NCBI GenBank assembly: GCA_012269545.1
Contig: JAAXKB010000037.1
Coordinates: 21,764-85,763 of the forward strand
Length of the DNA stretch: 64,000 bases
Direction of reading: 5' to 3'
DNA from: Gammaproteobacteria bacterium
Lineage (GTDB): Bacteria > Pseudomonadota > Gammaproteobacteria > Pseudomonadales > Azotimanducaceae
Shown: positions 17,091-26,607 of the stretch, in pieces
Layout: the number at the start of each line of letters is the position of its first letter
Numbering within the stretch: position 1 is the first letter of the stretch
The notes under the pieces: model-generated
What the model saw: the letters and a program-made list of their open reading frames with translations, nothing else
Database searches by the model: none
What the model was told of the DNA's origin: nothing
Position numbers and translations under genes: made by a program

Positions 17091-18335
17091 TCAGAGATGC
17101 TGGGCGCAGCAGTATCCGCTGGCCCATGCCCACTGGAAGTTGTAGCCACCCAACCACCCGGTAACGTCCAGTGCTTCGCCGATGGCGTACAGCCCGGGGT
17201 AACGCTTTGCTTCAAATGTCTTGGAGGAAAATTCGTCGGTACTGATACCACCCAGCGTTACCTCGGCAGTGCGATACCCTTCTGTCCCGCCGGGCTTGAA
17301 AGTCCACTGCGTTACCTGCCGAGCCAGATGCTCGCGCTGCTCAGCACTTTGATCTGCAAGGGTTCGATCGTCGAACCATTGACCCGCAAGCGCGTCTACC
17401 AAGCGCTTTGGCAGCACAGTTTTCAGCACCGTAGACAACTGGGCTTTTGGGCGTCGGTGCTGCTGCTCCTTTAGCCACTGGGACAGCTGCAGCTCGGGTA
17501 GCAGGTTGATCGCTAGGCTCTCACCCTCTCCCCAATAGGACGAGGCCTGCAGAATGGCCGGGCCACTTAAGCCACGATGGGTAAACAGCAGGTTTTCCCG
17601 AAACGTCTGGCCACGGCTGGTGACTTCACAGTCGATGGCAACGCCGCTAAGTGGCCCAAACAAATCACGATCGCTGTTGTTCCAGGTCAGCGGGACCAAT
17701 GCCGGACAGGGCGGCACGATGTCCATTTGCAGCGTGTCCGCTGTGCGAAGAGCCAGATCACTGGCAATCTTGGGTAGCGACAACCCGCCGCTGGCCAGCA
17801 CGACCGTCGGTATCACCATCTCTTGCGTCTCGCCTGCCTGACCTTTTTTTCCCTTGGCGATTGTCAATTGATAACCACCGGGTATCGGTTGAACGCCGAT
17901 CACTTCATGCCGTAAACGTAAGGTCACCCCCGCCGCCGTCGCTTCCGCCAACAGCATGTCGACAATGTCTTGGGCGCTGTGATCACAGAACAGCTGGCCA
18001 AGCTTTTTTTCGTGGTAGTCAATGCCGTGTGCGTTCACCATATCGATGAAGTCCCACGGCGAGTAGCGTCGCATGGCGGAAATGCAGAAGTGTTCGTTCG
18101 CCGACAAATAGTGATTCGTGGGCTCTGCCCACAGGTTCGTAAAGTTACAGCGCCCTCCCCCCGATACGAGAATTTTCAGTCCCGGTTTGGGGCCTTTCTC
18201 TAGGACCAAGACCTTAAGCCCTCGCCGTCCCGCGTGAATCGCACACATCAGCCCGCTGGCGCCGGCACCGATGACGACAACGTCGTAGGCGCCTTCGCCC
18301 GGGATTTGGGGCGATGCGTTCGATACGTCCTTCAT
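17091..18335 (-). CDS. BaiN/YhiN (HI0933)-family flavoprotein
   Basis: This 414-residue FAD/NAD(P)-binding oxidoreductase has the N-terminal dinucleotide fold VVVIGAGASGLMCAIHAGRRG, the family signature KPGLKILVSGGGRCNFTN, LASGGLSLPKIASD, and a C-terminal FAD contact GLYAIGEALDVTGWLGGYNFQWAWASG. The ATG at 18335 overlaps the upstream PHP gene's TGA (ATGA), so the two are translationally coupled. Family members are widespread; one clade (BaiN) reduces bile-acid intermediates, while the proteobacterial YhiN clade has no settled substrate. Confidence 0.88.
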   Translation of the reverse strand: MKDVSNASPQIPGEGAYDVVVIGAGASGLMCAIHAGRRGLKVLVLEKGPKPGLKILVSGGGRCNFTNLWAEPTNHYLSANEHFCISAMRRYSPWDFIDMVNAHGIDYHEKKLGQLFCDHSAQDIVDMLLAEATAAGVTLRLRHEVIGVQPIPGGYQLTIAKGKKGQAGETQEMVIPTVVLASGGLSLPKIASDLALRTADTLQMDIVPPCPALVPLTWNNSDRDLFGPLSGVAIDCEVTSRGQTFRENLLFTHRGLSGPAILQASSYWGEGESLAINLLPELQLSQWLKEQQHRRPKAQLSTVLKTVLPKRLVDALAGQWFDDRTLADQSAEQREHLARQVTQWTFKPGGTEGYRTAEVTLGGISTDEFSSKTFEAKRYPGLYAIGEALDVTGWLGGYNFQWAWASGYCCAQHL

Positions 18336-19174
18336 GACCAGAGCGTCCATACTGGAACGCAGCGATCGGGCAAGGCCGCAACCCGCCCCAACTCTGCCCA
18401 AGGCTGACCGGGACGATGGAAGTCCGACCCGGCGGACGCATAGAGATCATAGCGATGCGCAAGATCGGCTAACGCGTCAATCCGTTGCGCATCCTGATAG
18501 CCGGTGAGCACCTCGAGCCCTTGGCCGCCTGCCGCGACGAAGGCTTCCAGCAATGCTCGAAGTTTCGTCAGGGTCATTTTGTATTTCATCGGATGGGCAA
18601 TCACGGCGATACCTCCAGCATCCGTTATCCAGCCAACGGCAGTCTCCAACGTCGGCCAATCGGCCTTGATGTCGCCGGGCTTGCCGCTGCCCAGAACGCA
18701 CTTAAAGGCCGCTGCCATCGAGGGCATCTGGTTGGTTGAGACCAAGTGCTGGGCAAAATGTGGTCGGCCGATGACGCCATCTCCTGCCAACGCCTGAACC
18801 TGCGGCAACGCTACATCGAGACCCAATCGCTGCAGTACGTCTCGGATCTTTTGCGCACGATCGTTGCGAGCTTGGGCTTGCAGCGTCATCGCAAGGGCAA
18901 AGCCCGGCGCCGCCAAATCCAGATTCAGACCGACAACGTGAATGCCACGACGCTGCCACTGACAGGAAATTTCGCAGCCGTTCACCAGCGTGATGCCGGC
19001 GGTGGCCGCTGCGGCTAACAGCTGCGGAGAATACGCCCTAACGGTGTCGTGGTCGGTGATCGCCAGCTGCTGTACTTCCCGAGCTTTAGCCAGTTGCAGC
19101 AATTCCTGTGGCGACAACGCGCCATCAGAAAAATGACTGTGACAATGAAAATCGATGGAGGGTATTGCAGGCAT
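18332..19174 (-). CDS. rnm: PHP-domain 5'-3' exoribonuclease (RNase AM/YciV-TrpH like)
   Basis: The 280-residue protein has the PHP motifs IDFHCHSHFSDGALSP, AITDHDTVRAY, NGCEISCQWQRRGIHVVGL, the insertion GVIGRPHFAQHLV, AVIAHPMKYKMT, and SAGSDFHRPGQPW. This is the arrangement of the YciV/TrpH family, shown in E. coli to be a 5'-3' RNase acting on short RNAs and rRNA 5' ends. I chose ATG 19174 (MPAIPSIDFHCH); an upstream TTG at 19210 is possible but its ribosome site is too close. Its stop overlaps the start of the BaiN-like gene. There is no yciO or trp gene nearby. Confidence 0.82.
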   Translation of the reverse strand: MPAIPSIDFHCHSHFSDGALSPQELLQLAKAREVQQLAITDHDTVRAYSPQLLAAAATAGITLVNGCEISCQWQRRGIHVVGLNLDLAAPGFALAMTLQAQARNDRAQKIRDVLQRLGLDVALPQVQALAGDGVIGRPHFAQHLVSTNQMPSMAAAFKCVLGSGKPGDIKADWPTLETAVGWITDAGGIAVIAHPMKYKMTLTKLRALLEAFVAAGGQGLEVLTGYQDAQRIDALADLAHRYDLYASAGSDFHRPGQPWAELGRVAALPDRCVPVWTLWS

Positions 19175-19294
19175 AACGTCAGCCGATGAAGAAGGCGATA
19201 CGTTACACAACTTCCGGCCGTTTAAGAATGCCGACGCAACTCAAGACCGGGGTTGCTGGGCTTCCCTGCTCAGTTGGGGCACACTTTGACGTTC

Positions 19295-19320
19295 CGCTTT
19301 GACGGCCGGCCGTCAAAGCG
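19295..19320. promoter_or_regulatory. 26-bp perfect palindrome, candidate operator for the fadB-like gene
   Basis: CGCTTTGACGGCC at 19295-19307 is followed directly by its exact reverse complement at 19308-19320. The half-site core CTTTGACG also occurs as a direct copy at 19284-19291. The palindrome ends 49 bp before the ATG of the fadB-like gene, as expected for a repressor site of the TetR class or similar. No regulator gene is adjacent. Confidence 0.65.
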
Positions 19321-19369
19321 ACTGAAGACCACGAAACTTAACATCACTTATTTGCAGGGGAGAGGCTTT

Positions 19370-21478
19370 ATGAAAGGAACCGTACATTACGAAGTGCGCG
19401 GCAATGTTGCGCTGATGACAATCGACAACCCACCAGTGAATCCACTGTCGTCCGGCGTGCGCCAAGGGTTGCACGACGGCATCACCGCCGCCTTAGCCGA
19501 TGATTCTGTCGCCGCTGTCGTACTGACCGGTGCGGGCCGAGCCTTTATCGCCGGAGCCGATATTTCCGAGTTTGGCGGCAAAAGCGAGGGTCCCAGCCTG
19601 CACGACTGCTTGACCGCTATGGACAACAGCAGCAAGCCCATCGTGGCTGCCATTAACGGCACCGCCTTTGGTGGCGGTCTGGAAGTCGCCCTGTGCTGTC
19701 ACTACCGAGTCATTGCGCCAACGGCACCTGTGGGATTACCTGAGGTTAAGCTGGGCTTGCTGCCTGGCGCCGGTGGCACCCAACGCCTGCCCCGCCTGAT
19801 CGGCGCGGAAAAAGCCCTGAGCTTTATGCTTTCCGGCGATCCCATTCCCGGACCCGCAGCTGTGGACATGGGCATTGCGGACCAACTGGCCGAGGGCGAT
19901 GTGGTTGCAGCCGGTTTGGCATTTGCCGCAGACCTGATTGCCAAGGGCAGCCCGGTTAGGCGCATTCGCGATGAAGAGGACGTGGTTCGGGCAGCGCGCG
20001 GTAACGCCGAGATTTTTGACGCTGCACGCAAAAACGCTGCGCGCAAGATGCGTAAACGCTTTGCACCGGAAATGATCGTGCAGTGCGTTGAAGCGGCCGT
20101 AAATTTGGGTGATTTCGACGCCGGTATTGCAGTGGAGCAAGAGTGCTTTGCCAAGTGCCTGAAGCACCCGCAGCGTGAGTCGTTGATTCATATGTTTTTC
20201 GCCGAGCGTGAGGTGGCGAAGATTCCCGATGTGCCAAAGGACACGGCAACGCTGCCACTGGAAAGCGCGGCGGTTATTGGCTGCGGTACCATGGGCGGCG
20301 GCATCGCTATGTCCTTCCTCAACGTGGGCATTCCTGTTATCTCGGTAGAAATGAACCACGAGGCGCTGGATCGCGGACTGGGGGTTATCAAGAAAAACTA
20401 CGATATCCAGGTGCAGCGCGGGCGGATGACGGCGGAAGACGTCGACCAGCGTATGTCTCTGATCAGCGGCACCACCGACTACGCGAACATCGCCAATGCC
20501 GATGTCATCATTGAGGCAATCTACGAAAACATTGATGTAAAGGTTGAGACATTCAAGAAGATGGATGCGGTGGCGAAACCCGGTGCCATTCTCGCCAGTA
20601 ATACGTCTGGTCTAGACATCGACAAAATGGCGGCCGCAACCAGCCGACCCGAATCCGTGATCGGACTGCACTTCTTCAGCCCAGCCAACGTTATGCGCCT
20701 GCTGGAAGTTGTGCGCGGTGAAGCCACGAGCAAGGAAGTCATCGCAACATCCATGAAGCTTGGCCGCACGTTGAACAAGATCGCGGTATTGTCCGGCAAT
20801 GCACCCGGATTCATCGGCAACCGCATGTTGGCCGGTTATACCCGTCAGGCAGGCGAAATTATTTTGCAGGGCGCAACGCCGTATCAGGTGGACAACGCCA
20901 TTTTGGGCTTCGGCATGCCCATGGGCCCATTCCAGATGAACGACCTCGTCGGTCTGGATTTGGGCTGGCGTGCACGCAAACTCAACGGCGTTAAGCCAGA
21001 AGATGTGCCCATTACGGCGCGTGTTGCCGACAAACTGTGCGAAATGGACCGCTACGGTCAGAAAACCAGCCGAGGCTATTACATCTATCCAGAGGGCAGC
21101 CGGGCCGGTCAGGCCGATCCTGAAGTGGTGCAAATGGTCGAAGAAACCTCGGCGGAATTGGGCATCGAACGTCGCCCAATTGAGGACGACGAGGTGCTTA
21201 AACGCTGCCTGTATCCGTTGATCAACGAGGGTGCGCGAATCCTAGAGGATGGTATCGCGATTCGTCCATGCGATATCGACATCGTTTACATCAACGGCTA
21301 TGGCTTCCCAGAAGTCACCGGTGGCCCGATGTTTTGGGCCGATCAAATCGGCTTGGACAATATCCTTGCGGATATCAAAAAATTCCAGGCGGAATACGGT
21401 GGGGACATTTGGCAACCAGCGCCACTGCTGGAGAAGCTGGTTGCCGAGGGCAAGAACTTCGCCAGCCTGCAAGGCTAA
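19370..21478 (+). CDS. multifunctional enoyl-CoA hydratase/3-hydroxyacyl-CoA dehydrogenase
   Basis: This 702-residue protein is close in length to FadJ (714) and the peroxisomal bifunctional enzymes. The N-terminal crotonase half has the oxyanion-hole segments [15 protein letters not shown] and [19 protein letters not shown], plus [20 protein letters not shown]. From about residue 300, the NAD domain starts [21 protein letters not shown], followed by [12 protein letters not shown], the catalytic [17 protein letters not shown], and the C-terminal dimer domain ending in [29 protein letters not shown] precedes the ATG at 19370; the longer open frame upstream covers the palindrome and is not coding. 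It works in fatty-acid beta-oxidation. Confidence 0.93.
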   Translation: MKGTVHYEVRGNVALMTIDNPPVNPLSSGVRQGLHDGITAALADDSVAAVVLTGAGRAFIAGADISEFGGKSEGPSLHDCLTAMDNSSKPIVAAINGTAFGGGLEVALCCHYRVIAPTAPVGLPEVKLGLLPGAGGTQRLPRLIGAEKALSFMLSGDPIPGPAAVDMGIADQLAEGDVVAAGLAFAADLIAKGSPVRRIRDEEDVVRAARGNAEIFDAARKNAARKMRKRFAPEMIVQCVEAAVNLGDFDAGIAVEQECFAKCLKHPQRESLIHMFFAEREVAKIPDVPKDTATLPLESAAVIGCGTMGGGIAMSFLNVGIPVISVEMNHEALDRGLGVIKKNYDIQVQRGRMTAEDVDQRMSLISGTTDYANIANADVIIEAIYENIDVKVETFKKMDAVAKPGAILASNTSGLDIDKMAAATSRPESVIGLHFFSPANVMRLLEVVRGEATSKEVIATSMKLGRTLNKIAVLSGNAPGFIGNRMLAGYTRQAGEIILQGATPYQVDNAILGFGMPMGPFQMNDLVGLDLGWRARKLNGVKPEDVPITARVADKLCEMDRYGQKTSRGYYIYPEGSRAGQADPEVVQMVEETSAELGIERRPIEDDEVLKRCLYPLINEGARILEDGIAIRPCDIDIVYINGYGFPEVTGGPMFWADQIGLDNILADIKKFQAEYGGDIWQPAPLLEKLVAEGKNFASLQG

Positions 21479-21539
21479 GTCGCGAGCAGCGGGGTTGCCC
21501 TCGGGCAGCCCTACTGCGTCGCTCAGAGGAACGATAACC

Positions 21540-21911
21540 GTGGACCAACACTCCGTCATTGATACCCAAGGCATCCATCACGTTTCCATCAACGTGAAAG
21601 ACGTCGATGCTGCTGTGGATTTTTATGTCAACGTTCTCAACCTTAAGCGCAAAGACCGCCCGGATTTGGGCTTTCCCGGCGCCTGGCTTCAAGCCGGTGC
21701 GCAGGAAATACATTTGCTCGGCATCGACAGCGGCGCACCGGTCAAAGAGCAGCATTTTGCCTTCGCTGTGGTCAGTGCGAACGCCGTACATAAGACGCTA
21801 GTCGACGGCGGGTTTCAGGCGTCAGAAATTCGAGAAATTCCAAACATTTGCCGTCAATTTTTTACCCACGACCCCAGCGGCAACATGATCGAATTCAACC
21901 AGCGGCTTTAA
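21540..21911 (+). CDS. VOC (glyoxalase/dioxygenase) superfamily protein
   Basis: This 123-residue single-unit VOC protein has the start IHHVSINVKDVDAAVDFYVNVL, the middle LQAGAQEIHLLGI and HFAFAVVSANAVHKTLVDGG, and the C-terminal FFTHDPSGNMIEFNQ, whose Glu is a typical metal ligand. His in IHHVSINV and His in QEIHLL could complete the site. Translation starts at GTG 21540 with AGAGGAA upstream. It lies 61 bp after the fadB-like gene. The reaction (isomerase, glyoxalase or epimerase) cannot be told. Confidence 0.82.
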   Translation: MDQHSVIDTQGIHHVSINVKDVDAAVDFYVNVLNLKRKDRPDLGFPGAWLQAGAQEIHLLGIDSGAPVKEQHFAFAVVSANAVHKTLVDGGFQASEIREIPNICRQFFTHDPSGNMIEFNQRL

Positions 21912-21934
21912 GCACGGTGCTGTCATCACGGATA

Positions 21935-22666
21935 ATGAGCCCACCTACCCTGCTGGCTCCCCCGGTCGCATTGGTTTGTGCCAAGACGCTGCGCTGCCTT
22001 GCTCTGCTCGCTCTGTGTGCCCTGCCCGGCCTGGCCAGCGCCCATAATGTCGATACCAGCGATGCGGCATTTTTGCAGGCCCAATCTGGCGTGGTGTTCT
22101 GGCCCTACCTGTATCTTGGCGCCAAGCACATGGTCACGGGCTTGGATCACCTGCTGTTTCTCGCAGGGGTTGTATTCTTTCTGCGCAGTCTGCGCGACGT
22201 TGCCATATACGTCAGCTTATTCGCGCTGGGCCACAGCCTAACCCTGATTCTTGGCGTCATGTTCGAGCTGAACGCAAACCCCTATTTAGTGGATGCCGTT
22301 ATCGGCTTATCCGTGGTCTACAAGGCTCTGGAAAACTTGGCGCAACAGCGCGGCAGGCACTTTGTCCTTGATACCCGTGCCGCGGTTTTCATTTTCGGCC
22401 TCTGTCATGGGCTGGGTTTGGCCACCAAGCTGCGTCAAATCACCTTGCCTGAAGATGGGCTGCTGATGAACTTGCTGGCTTTTAACCTTGGTGTCGAAGT
22501 GGGTCAGCTACTGGCACTGTCAGCAATTGTTCTGCTGGTTTTTGTCTGGCGCCAACGACCCCAATTTTCAGCTCAAGCCCTAGCTGCAAACTGGCTCACA
22601 ATGACGGGAGGTTTTCTGCTGATGGGTATTCAGCTGAGCGCGTATTGGGTAGCCTCGGCCAACTGA
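21935..22666 (+). CDS. HupE/UreJ-family membrane protein
   Basis: This 243-residue protein has an N-terminal signal-like segment ending CALPGLASAHN, then about six helices. It carries conserved His residues in GLDHLLFLAGVVFFL, FALGHSLTLILG and FGLCHGLGLATK, the pattern of HupE/UreJ proteins proposed to move nickel or cobalt. No hydrogenase or urease gene is in view, so the metal link is only by family. It starts 23 bp after the VOC gene, with no strong ribosome site, and ends 37 bp before the next gene. Confidence 0.75.
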   Translation: MSPPTLLAPPVALVCAKTLRCLALLALCALPGLASAHNVDTSDAAFLQAQSGVVFWPYLYLGAKHMVTGLDHLLFLAGVVFFLRSLRDVAIYVSLFALGHSLTLILGVMFELNANPYLVDAVIGLSVVYKALENLAQQRGRHFVLDTRAAVFIFGLCHGLGLATKLRQITLPEDGLLMNLLAFNLGVEVGQLLALSAIVLLVFVWRQRPQFSAQALAANWLTMTGGFLLMGIQLSAYWVASAN

Positions 22667-22703
22667 AAATTACCAATAACGACAAACCACTTGGGGAAAT
22701 GTT

Positions 22704-23849
22704 ATGGCTACCGCAGATCAAAGTGCGTACTTGCTCGATCAGGCCAATGTCTTAGCTGACCGCTTTATGCCTTGCGCGGCGGATTTTGATCGGGCCCGCA
22801 AACTTGATCAGGGTGCCAGCGATGCCATGGCGGATGCCGGGTTTTATCGCCTTTTCGTGCCAGAGCATCTGGGTGGATTAGAGGCCTCTCCGGTTGTCAG
22901 CGCGCAGATTTTCGAACGATTGGCCCAAGGCAGTGCAGCCTGCGGCTGGATCGCCTTTATCGCAGCAACCAGCGGGTCGACACTGGCAAGCATTCCCGAG
23001 GACACCGCCCGCGCGATATTTAGCCACCCTAACACGATGGTCGCCGGGGTATTTGCACCGTCGGGGAAGGCCGAGGTCGATGCGGGGCAGGTAACCGTCA
23101 ATGGCCGCTGGCAGTGGGGTTCCGGAACACAAAATGCGGATTGGGTTTTGGGCGGGTGCATGGTCGACACTGGCGGTGAAAAACCCAGCCAACACATGGT
23201 GTTGATGCCAACCAGCGAAATCCAGTTCCTCGATACCTGGCACGTATCGGGCCTGCAGGGCACCGGCAGCACCGACTATCAGGTTGCCAACTTACGACTG
23301 AGTGACGGCCACATCGTTGGCTACGGCGGTCACCGTCCGCCCCGCAGGCCGCTGTATCAATTTCCTCAGTTTACTTTGCTCGCCATTGGTATTGGGGCCG
23401 TGGCCCTTGGCATTGCACGCGCCGCCATCGACGAGTTGGTGCAATTAGCACAGAGTAAACGACGGATTAACAGCTCGGCCACACTGGCCGACCGAGCCCA
23501 CTCTCATATCGAAGTTGCACGGGCAGAGGCCACGGTGCGCAGTGCTCGGGCTTTTTTTTACCAGACCATTGAAGCCGCATGGTCAGTGGCGGAGCGTGGC
23601 GACAAGGTGGTTGTGGATCAGCGTCGGGACATCCGCTTGGCAACCACCCATGCGGTGGAAGCGAGCATTAAGGCCGTTAACGCCATGTATACCCTTGGTG
23701 GCGGAAGCGCGGTGTATGCGGACTCTCCGCTGCAGCGGCACTTACGAGATGTCCACATGACGTCTCAGCACATCATGGTGGCCCCCAGTACTCTGGAGAC
23801 CGTCGGCAGACTGTACCTAGGCGTCGAGGCATTAACCGCAACGCTCTAG
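22704..23849 (+). CDS. acyl-CoA dehydrogenase-fold flavin monooxygenase/oxidase
   Basis: This 381-residue protein has an acyl-CoA dehydrogenase fold: an N-terminal helical domain (GFYRLFVPEHLGGLEASP), a beta domain (VNGRWQWGSGTQNADWVLGG), and a C-terminal four-helix domain ending AMYTLGGGSAVYADSPLQRHLRDVHMTSQH. The RHLRDVHMTSQH tail and the GRWQWGSG loop match the two-component monooxygenase clade (HsaA/DszC-like) better than true dehydrogenases, and I see no catalytic Glu at the usual site. It would then need reduced flavin from a reductase; none is adjacent. TGGGGA lies upstream of the ATG. Confidence 0.8.
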   Translation: MATADQSAYLLDQANVLADRFMPCAADFDRARKLDQGASDAMADAGFYRLFVPEHLGGLEASPVVSAQIFERLAQGSAACGWIAFIAATSGSTLASIPEDTARAIFSHPNTMVAGVFAPSGKAEVDAGQVTVNGRWQWGSGTQNADWVLGGCMVDTGGEKPSQHMVLMPTSEIQFLDTWHVSGLQGTGSTDYQVANLRLSDGHIVGYGGHRPPRRPLYQFPQFTLLAIGIGAVALGIARAAIDELVQLAQSKRRINSSATLADRAHSHIEVARAEATVRSARAFFYQTIEAAWSVAERGDKVVVDQRRDIRLATTHAVEASIKAVNAMYTLGGGSAVYADSPLQRHLRDVHMTSQHIMVAPSTLETVGRLYLGVEALTATL

Positions 23850-23869
23850 CCCGTCGCCTTAACCTTGGG

Positions 23870-24571
23870 CTAGGCGTGCACCCAGCCGCCATCGACGTCA
23901 ATGGTGGTTCCGGTGACAAACTCATTTTGCACGACAAACATAATGCCCGCGGCGACTTCTTCCGGCGTGCCTGCTCTGGGAATCAAATTCTTCGCCGTCG
24001 CACCAGCCAGCATTTTTGCTCGTGCTTCGGCGTCGTTGCCAAACATCGGCGTATCGATAACGCCGGGACTGACGACATTGATACGCTTGGGCGCAAGCTC
24101 GGGCGCCACGGCACGAACAAACTGCTCTACTGCACCGCCGACAGAAGCGATAGCGGCCTGACCGGGTTTGGGGCGACGAGCAGGAGCACCTGAAACCAGC
24201 ACGATATTACCGCCGACGCTCAGATGTTCCGTGCCAAGACGCACCACATTCGTATAGCCCCAAAGTTTGTCGAATGATCCGCGATAACCGGCCAGATCCA
24301 TTTGCAGGAAAGGGCCCGCCGCGCGCTCACCACCCGTCGCTGCAGAGATCAGCACGTCATAGGGAGCCTGGGCGGCAAACAGCGCTGCCAAAGCGTTCTC
24401 ATCGCGCACGTCGCAGGCAACCAAGTCGACGCCGGGCAGATCGCCGGCCTTATCCGGGTTGCGGCTGATCGCCACCACTGAAGCACCTTGGGCCTGTAGC
24501 ATTTTGATGGTTGCCAGACCGATGCCAGAAGTTCCACCGAATACCAACGCTTTCTTCCCTTGTAAGTCCAT
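23870..24571 (-). CDS. SDR-family protein lacking the YxxxK motif
   Basis: This 233-residue Rossmann protein begins MDLQGKKALVFGGTSGIGLATIKML, with cofactor loop GGTSGIG. It has ACDVRDENALAALF and the C-terminal INVVSPGVIDTPMF and GTTIDVDGGWVHA, all SDR-like. Where classical SDRs have YxxxK, it reads AAIASVGGAVEQFVRAVAPELAP, with no Tyr or Lys. A known SDR subgroup shows this substitution, and its chemistry is uncertain. GGAGAGGAG precedes ATG 24571; the frame continues upstream without function. It is convergent with the flavoprotein gene. Confidence 0.83.
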   Translation of the reverse strand: MDLQGKKALVFGGTSGIGLATIKMLQAQGASVVAISRNPDKAGDLPGVDLVACDVRDENALAALFAAQAPYDVLISAATGGERAAGPFLQMDLAGYRGSFDKLWGYTNVVRLGTEHLSVGGNIVLVSGAPARRPKPGQAAIASVGGAVEQFVRAVAPELAPKRINVVSPGVIDTPMFGNDAEARAKMLAGATAKNLIPRAGTPEEVAAGIMFVVQNEFVTGTTIDVDGGWVHA

Positions 24572-24763
24572 CTCTACTCCTCTCCTTTGTTCGTCTTCGT
24601 TTATCCATGTCGCTTTCGCGCCGTTGAGTTGGTTACGCTGCGTGAATCGACACGTCGACTCATGCCGCAACACACAATCGCGCCGGCATTGAACCCGAGC
24701 ACAACATTAGCGAGTTTCCGCCTATTTTTCGCTACACTTTCGCTTTCACTGCCGAGAATCAAT

Positions 24764-25357
24764 GTGTACCCCGACCGACCTCTTTCTGAAGCTCTCGAAC
24801 GAATCAGCAGCCGACGGTCGGTCAAAGCAATGGATCTGCAGGAACCCGGGCCAAGCCCTGAATCGCTCAACACCATTTTGGACTCTGCGCTGAGAGTACC
24901 CGATCACGGCAAGCTCGGACCTTGGCGGCTGGTGATTTTTCAGCATGACGACCGTGCCGCCTTCGGAGACATTCTTGCAGCGCGTTGGCGGGTGCTGCAT
25001 CCAGATGCAAATGAGGCGCAACTACGTTTCGAACAAAACCGCTTCATGCGCGCGCCAGTGGTTATCGCCGTCATCAGTGAACGGCAGGCCGGACATAAAA
25101 TTCCTGAGTGGGAGCAGATTTTATCGGCGGGGGCGGTTTGCCAGAATCTATTGGTAGCCGCCAGCCTTGCCGGTTTTGCCGCCCAATGGCTGACCGAGTG
25201 GTATACCTACGATGCGCACATTCAATCGCTGTTCAACATCGGCGAGCACGAGGATATTGCCGGTTTCGTCTATCTTGGCAGTGCCGAGAAAAGGCCCGAC
25301 GAGCGGGCCAGACCAGATAAGCACACTCGAATTCAACGCTGGCAGCAGCCGCGTTAA
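24764..25357 (+). CDS. nitroreductase-family FMN protein (YdjA-like)
   Basis: The protein is 197 residues from GTG 24764. The NTR fold is seen in RISSRRSVKAM (phosphate-binding RRS), LRVPDHGKLGPWRLVIF (the YdjA-type N-terminal block), WEQILSAGAVCQNLLVAASLAGFAAQWLTEW, and FVYLGSAEKRPDERARPD near the C-terminus. Family members bind FMN and reduce nitro or quinone compounds; the physiological substrate is unknown. The open frame reaches back to 24587, but that part overlaps the start of the divergent SDR and lacks family sequence. It lies 47 bp before the thiolase. Confidence 0.85.
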   Translation: MYPDRPLSEALERISSRRSVKAMDLQEPGPSPESLNTILDSALRVPDHGKLGPWRLVIFQHDDRAAFGDILAARWRVLHPDANEAQLRFEQNRFMRAPVVIAVISERQAGHKIPEWEQILSAGAVCQNLLVAASLAGFAAQWLTEWYTYDAHIQSLFNIGEHEDIAGFVYLGSAEKRPDERARPDKHTRIQRWQQPR

Positions 25358-25404
25358 TTGCAACACGTTACGCAACAGACAACTCAGTACACAGGGGAAA
25401 AAAG

Positions 25405-26589
25405 ATGGAAGATGTCGTTATTATTGATGCCGCCCGATCAGCAGTTGGCCGCAAGGGAGGCAGTATCGGAGGCGCGCATCCAGCAGACATGCTGGGTCAG
25501 GTCATGATGCAGCTTTTAGCTCGCAATAATCTGACGTCCGAACACGTGGACCAAGTGGTTGGCGGCTGCGTCAACAAGCTCGCATCCCAGGGCATGAACA
25601 TCACCCGCACGGCATGGCTGGCCAGCGGCGGCGCCATCGAAACCCCGTGCATCACCATTGATTCCCAATGCGGTTCGTCCCAGCAGTCCACGACATTGGC
25701 ACACAACATCATCAGTTCCGGTGCCGCCGACGTGGTGATGGCCTGCGGCGTTGAGAACATGACCCGGGTGCCCATTGGCAGCGATGCAATCCCAGCAAAC
25801 AAAAAAATGGGTAAACCGGTCGGCCGCAGCTACTTTGAGCAGCGCGAATTCACCAGCCAGTTCGAAGCCGCAGAGCGATTGGCCGAAAAATACCAGTTGA
25901 CCCGATCCGACACCGATCATTTCGGCCTGCAATCGCAAACTCGGGCTAAGGCGGCCATTGAAAACGGCCACTTCGACAGCCAGATCATTGCGATTGAAGC
26001 CCCTGAAATGGATGACGATTTCGAACGCACGGACACGATACTGAGCGTCTCCCGAGACGAGGTCCCGCGAGACACCAGCCTCGAGGCGCTGGCAGAGCTG
26101 AAGAGCGTCGCCAGAGAGGACGGCGTACATACCGCAGGCACTTCATCACAAATTGCCGACGGCGCAGCAGCAGTGCTGATGATGCGGGCATCGAAGGCTA
26201 ACGAGTTGGGTCTGACGCCGGTTGCGACCATTCGCGCTTCGGCCTTAGTCGGCTGCGATCCCGTCATGATGTTGGAAGGACCCATTCCGGCCACTGAGAA
26301 AATGCTCAAGCAAACCGGTCTGAGCATTGATGACATCGATGTCTTTGAGGTCAATGAAGCCTTCGCTTCCGTCGTTCTCGCTTGGGCGAAGACGGTTGGC
26401 GCCGATATGGCGAAGGTGAACCCAAATGGCGGAGCCATTGCGCTGGGTCATCCGCTGGGGGCGACTGGATGCATTCTGGTCACAAAGGCCGTGCACGAGC
26501 TGCAGCGAACACGCGGTCGCTATGGTCTGATTTCCATGTGCTGCGGCGGCGGCTTAGGCACCGGCACGCTGATCGAGCGCGTCGCCTAG
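25405..26589 (+). CDS. acetyl-CoA C-acyltransferase (thiolase)
   Basis: This 394-residue degradative or biosynthetic thiolase has the nucleophile Cys in TIDSQCGSSQQS (about residue 89), the His in NGGAIALGHPLGATG and the second Cys in SMCCGGGLGTG. All three catalytic elements are intact, unlike the thiolase-like protein at 7391-8584. GGGGAAAAAAG precedes the ATG. It plausibly completes beta-oxidation together with the fadB-like gene 4 kb upstream, although the two are separated by other genes. The close FadA-versus-AtoB assignment cannot be settled by eye. Confidence 0.9.
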   Translation: MEDVVIIDAARSAVGRKGGSIGGAHPADMLGQVMMQLLARNNLTSEHVDQVVGGCVNKLASQGMNITRTAWLASGGAIETPCITIDSQCGSSQQSTTLAHNIISSGAADVVMACGVENMTRVPIGSDAIPANKKMGKPVGRSYFEQREFTSQFEAAERLAEKYQLTRSDTDHFGLQSQTRAKAAIENGHFDSQIIAIEAPEMDDDFERTDTILSVSRDEVPRDTSLEALAELKSVAREDGVHTAGTSSQIADGAAAVLMMRASKANELGLTPVATIRASALVGCDPVMMLEGPIPATEKMLKQTGLSIDDIDVFEVNEAFASVVLAWAKTVGADMAKVNPNGGAIALGHPLGATGCILVTKAVHELQRTRGRYGLISMCCGGGLGTGTLIERVA

Positions 26590-26607
26590 GATCAGCAGAT
26601 CAAGGAG

